The notes beneath the pieces were generated by a model, which made no database searches, was not told the DNA's origin, and worked only from the letters and a program-made list of their open reading frames with translations. Shown here piece by piece: positions 50,185 through 51,212 of a DNA stretch of 51,212 bases (the stretch's first letter is position 1; each line of letters opens with the position of its first letter). A program made the translations under genes and the position numbers. The stretch lies in the NCBI GenBank assembly GCA_964435775.1, contig CAYTAP010000008.1:1-51212 (forward strand), read 5' to 3'. The DNA comes from CAYTAP01 sp964435775 (GTDB lineage Bacteria > Planctomycetota > Phycisphaerae > Tepidisphaerales > Tepidisphaeraceae).

Positions 50185-50236
50185 TGGAGGGCGTCGCTCC
50201 TGCGACGCCGCGGCGTCACAGGAGCGACGCCCTCCA
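50185..50236. repeat. Long palindrome between convergent uppS and pilB
   Basis: TGGAGGGCGTCGCTCCTG (50185-50202) and CAGGAGCGACGCCCTCCA (50219-50236) are perfect inverted arms around a further perfect palindrome GACGCCG/CGGCGTC (50204-50217): a ~25-bp stem with one mismatch. It may act as a bidirectional terminator. A related arm occurs at 32364. Confidence 0.8.
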
Positions 50237-50263
50237 GACCACGAGCGCCACGACGGAGCCTTC

Positions 50264-51212
50264 CTACCGCCCCACCGCCCGTTCGATTTCTTCGAAAGCG
50301 ACGACGCCTTCGGCAACCAAGAGATAACCGGTTTGGGACAGTCGCTTGAAGCCCGGCCCGAGCGCTTCGAGGATTTGGTTGAGCGAAGGTTGCTGGAGGA
50401 TCAAATCTTTAAGGTTGTCGTCGGCGGTCAGGAGCTCGAAGAAGGCGCGTCGGCCGGAGTAGCCGGTGCCCAGGCATCGGGGACATCCGGCGGGATTATA
50501 GATTGTTTTCACCCCTTCGGCGGCGGCACCCATTTTGGTGAGTTGGTCGGTGGTCGGACGGACCGCCTTTTTGCAATAGGGGCAAAGCCTGCGGACCAGG
50601 CGCTGGGCGAGGACGAGATAGAGGCCTTGCGCGACCAGATAGGGTTCAACGCCGAGATCGAGGAGACGGAAGATCGTTCCGACGGTGTCGCGGGTATGAA
50701 TGGTGGAGAAAACCAGGTGGCCGGTCATGGACGCCTGCATGGCGATGCGGGCGGTTTCGGGATCGCGGATTTCACCAACGAGGATCACATCGGGGTCCTG
50801 GCGCAAAACGGAGCGGAGAAGCGCGGAAAAACTCTTCCCGGCCGCGTCGTTAACGGGAATCTGGGTGACGCCTTCGAGCTGAATCTCAACCGGGTCACCG
50901 CCCCCTTGTTCGTGCTGTCAGGCNNNNNNNNNNCCGCGGATCGGGAAAAGAAAGATCGGCGCCATAACCAGGACCATGCCGGCCGCCTGCTCAATGGCGG
51001 ATTTCAATTGCGCGAGCATGGCGGGTGGAAGTTCGAGGTTCGTGACGGTGGCCGGCGTGCTGGCGGTGTCGAGGACGCGGACGACAAGCTTTTGCCCGAA
51101 GACCGTGGGGGCGTAGCTGACGCGGTAGTCAACGCCGCGATCAGGGAGTTTTACGCCGAAGTGCCCCTCTTGGATAATGTCCTTCTTCGTGACATCGATG
51201 TCGGAAAGAATC
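50264..51212 (-). CDS. PilB/GspE-type secretion ATPase (5' partial, broken by a gap)
   Basis: The frame runs leftward from beyond the window. Before the gap: 'YRVSYAPTVFGQKLVVRVLD' and 'QAAGMVLVMAP', where GPTGSGKTTTLY (Walker A) would be expected but is lost or corrupt. After the gap: 'GGGDPVEIQLEGVTQIPVND' (EDPVE-like Asp box), 'SFSALLRSVLRQDPDVILVGEIRD' (Walker B), 'MTGHLVFSTIHT' (His box) and a Cys4 zinc motif 'CPYCKK'...'CPRC'. An in-frame stop appears at the gap edge, an assembly effect. It would power type IV pilus or type II secretion. Confidence 0.85.
50924..50933. other. Assembly gap (10 N)
   Basis: Nominal gap inside the PilB/GspE gene where Walker A should lie. Flanking bases do not read as the family, so edges may be misassembled. 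Confidence 0.98.

Overview
The window looks like a chromosomal scaffold, with two 10-N gaps, from an uncultivated Planctomycetota bacterium, probably Phycisphaerae-like. The evidence is: secreted proteins that begin with the planctomycete 'LExRxLLS' N-terminal motif (near 9850 and 13590), PEP-CTERM sorting tails (10212-11641), dockerin/FG-GAP/DUF4214 proteins, moderately high GC, and abundant carbohydrate-degradation genes mixed with core metabolism. No rRNA, tRNA or CRISPR array was recognised.

Layout. (1) 1-6851 is an accessory, defence-like block. It holds the C-terminal APAZ part of a short-Argonaute partner, a short prokaryotic Argonaute, then a tightly coupled trio: SMC/Rad50-like ATPase, HEAT-repeat histidine kinase, and REC-winged-helix response regulator. 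A 5'-truncated gene broken by a gap follows. (2) 7098-13024 holds a secreted dockerin/DUF6973 protein interrupted by an in-frame stop with a 54-aa membrane protein directly downstream, a PEP-CTERM protein plus PEP-CTERM trypsin-like protease, and a decayed phage-like remnant ending near an array of five 9-bp direct repeats. (3) 13558-26020 returns to core and envelope genes: DUF4214/FG-GAP surface protein, outer-membrane barrel, prfC, lipoprotein, amidohydrolase, isocitrate dehydrogenase, TPR proteins and glutamate dehydrogenase. (4) 26077-27586 is a small three-gene hypothetical cassette. (5) 28066-45131 is rich in sugar metabolism: GH78-like rhamnosidase, Gfo/Idh/MocA oxidoreductase, PHP protein, GH2 beta-mannosidase, SDR, mannonate-dehydratase-like enolase, six-hairpin glycosidase and SGNH hydrolase. 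Inside it sits an overlapping pair of a Tes/MJ0619-like radical SAM enzyme and a divergent Lgt paralogue. (6) 45198-51212 carries citramalate synthase behind what reads as a complete isoleucine attenuator, then an epimerase, a DapA-family protein, uppS and a broken PilB/GspE ATPase.

The three most interesting signals are these. First, a textbook-like transcription attenuator upstream of cimA: sigma70 promoter, nearly leaderless 18-aa peptide with three consecutive Ile codons, mutually exclusive antiterminator and terminator. Second, the short-pAgo operon next to an ATPase/HEAT-kinase/regulator trio. Third, the Tes-like plus Lgt-like pair, whose Lgt lacks the asparagine known to be essential in canonical Lgt.

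All functional calls rest on reading motifs by eye; no database search was run. Starts were chosen from ribosome-binding sites and family length where possible.
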